A stretch of 5,304 bases of DNA. Source: Candidatus Rokuibacteriota bacterium (lineage in GTDB: Bacteria; Methylomirabilota; Methylomirabilia; Rokubacteriales; CSP1-6). Each line of letters begins with the position of its first letter. Within the stretch, counting starts at the first letter, position 1. The notes beneath the pieces are model-generated. The model searched no databases and was not told the origin of the DNA. It worked only from the letters and a program-made list of their open reading frames with translations. This document shows, one piece after another, positions 4,692 through 5,304 of the stretch. The DNA lies in assembly GCA_016201575.1 (NCBI GenBank), contig JACQCN010000030.1, positions 1 through 5,304 of the forward strand. The letters run 5' to 3'. A program made the position numbers and the translations under genes.

Positions 4692-5304
4692 ATGGGGCCG
4701 AAGCGGGTTCGGATCACGCCGGGGCTCAGGGAGGCGTTGGAGTGGCTCACGCTGTCCAGGTCGGTGTTGGGGGCGCGCGTGCGTTCGGAGTTGGCCGGGA
4801 ACCCCTTTTTGGGCGAGGAGTGGCCCCTGCCCTTCCCCGCGTCCGCGCCCGTCGACACCGACCTGATCCTGGTGAATTGGGGCCGGCGTCCGACGGTCCG
4901 CCTGAACCGCGAGGGGGTACCGATGCTCCGGTTCTCCTCTCACGGGGGCCACGGCGGCGATCCCGCGTCGGCGCGCCGGCTGCAACGCCGCGCCCGGTGG
5001 GTCCTGGTGGTCCTCAAGCGGCGCGCTGAGATCCTCGAGCGCGTCGGCCAGGCGGCAGTGGAGGCGCAGCTCGGCTATCTCGACGGACAAGCCGAGTGGC
5101 CGATCCCGCTGGCGGCGGCTGCCGTGGCGAAGCAAATCGGCGTGCATCCCTCCACCGTGAGCCGCGTGATCCGGCAGAAGCGTCTCCTTGCTCCGCGCGG
5201 GGTCGTCGACCTGCAGAGCCTCTTCGGGCGGTCGAAAGCCGAGGCTCGACAGGCGGTCCGTGACTTGCTGGCCTCGGAGGCGGCCCATGGTAGATTGACG
5301 GACA
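4692..5304 (+). CDS. Miniature sigma-54 (RpoN)-like protein lacking region II and the main core-binding lobe; 3' end outside window
   Basis: 204 codons are visible and the frame is open at the window end. Residues 8-40 match sigma-54 region I, the activator-interacting domain: ITPGLREALEWLTLS followed by SELAGNPFL corresponds to the family's LTPQLQQAIxLLQLS and NPLLE. A proline-rich stretch (about 41-53) then leads straight to VDTDLILVNWGRRPTVRLN (54-72), which matches the RpoN segment just before the long helix (PDVLVRK..G.W.VELN). Next come the long helix (about 97-130) and the HTH, VAKQIGVHPSTVSRVIRQKR at 145-164, followed by APRGVVDL, the family's sPRGvfeL signature. Relative to E. coli RpoN (477 residues) about 230 residues are missing: acidic region II and the main RNA-polymerase core-binding lobe. 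The spacer after the HTH is also shortened. The sequence stops (…GRLTD) before the expected RpoN box that reads the -24 element. ATG 4692 is the only start in this frame upstream of region I; GAG (4683-4685) is a weak ribosome binding site. It may be a compact regulator or decoy, a decaying paralogue, or an assembly deletion. Confidence 0.82.
   Translation, partial: MGPKRVRITPGLREALEWLTLSRSVLGARVRSELAGNPFLGEEWPLPFPASAPVDTDLILVNWGRRPTVRLNREGVPMLRFSSHGGHGGDPASARRLQRRARWVLVVLKRRAEILERVGQAAVEAQLGYLDGQAEWPIPLAAAAVAKQIGVHPSTVSRVIRQKRLLAPRGVVDLQSLFGRSKAEARQAVRDLLASEAAHGRLTD

Noticed and set aside
4634..5029. Plus-strand GTG frame of 131 codons after yajQ
   Set aside because: No domain pattern, and it overlaps the mini-RpoN frame, which has recognisable family motifs throughout.
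4638..5288. Minus-strand frame of 216 codons
   Set aside because: Arg/Pro/His-rich antisense shadow of the mini-RpoN gene; no family resemblance.

Overview
This is a GC-rich bacterial window (apart from its first ~129 bases), densely coding, with strong G/C preference at third codon positions. A LolA homologue implies a Gram-negative (diderm) cell. The composition and gene mix would fit an uncultured soil or sediment lineage such as Methylomirabilota/Rokubacteria or a deltaproteobacterial group, but that placement is a guess. The left edge is not genomic: an AT-rich, low-complexity stretch ends in an Illumina adapter sequence at 109-129, and real sequence appears to start at 130. The window therefore probably begins at a metagenomic contig end.

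Layout. 130-972 on the minus strand is a response-regulator diguanylate cyclase (REC-GGDEF) that loses its C-terminus at the adapter junction. A 174-bp divergent intergenic region follows. On the plus strand comes a tight cluster: ftsK (1147-3360, DNA translocase), lolA (3363-4019, periplasmic lipoprotein carrier) and yajQ (4031-4525, nucleotide-binding protein known in some bacteria as a c-di-GMP effector). Gaps of 2 and 11 bases make this very likely one transcript. Inverted repeats fill the 166 bases after yajQ.

The most interesting part is the right end. The frame starting at ATG 4692 and running off the window encodes a miniature sigma-54 (RpoN)-like protein. It keeps the N-terminal activator-interacting region I, then passes through a ~13-residue proline-rich linker directly into the distal RpoN segments: the end of the core-binding region, the long helix and the HTH. 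Roughly 230 residues, including acidic region II and the main core-polymerase-binding lobe, are absent. Immediately upstream lies a consensus-spaced sigma-54 promoter (TGGC-N7-TTGC, 4646-4660), preceded by two inverted repeats that could be activator sites or terminator hairpins. This suggests a small sigma-54-derived regulator that is itself under sigma-54 control. The alternatives, an internally deleted gene remnant or a misassembly, must be excluded.

How the genes relate: ftsK, lolA and yajQ look like housekeeping genes. The diguanylate cyclase and YajQ form a possible c-di-GMP producer/sensor pair on opposite strands. A weaker -24/-12-like site also lies upstream of the cyclase.
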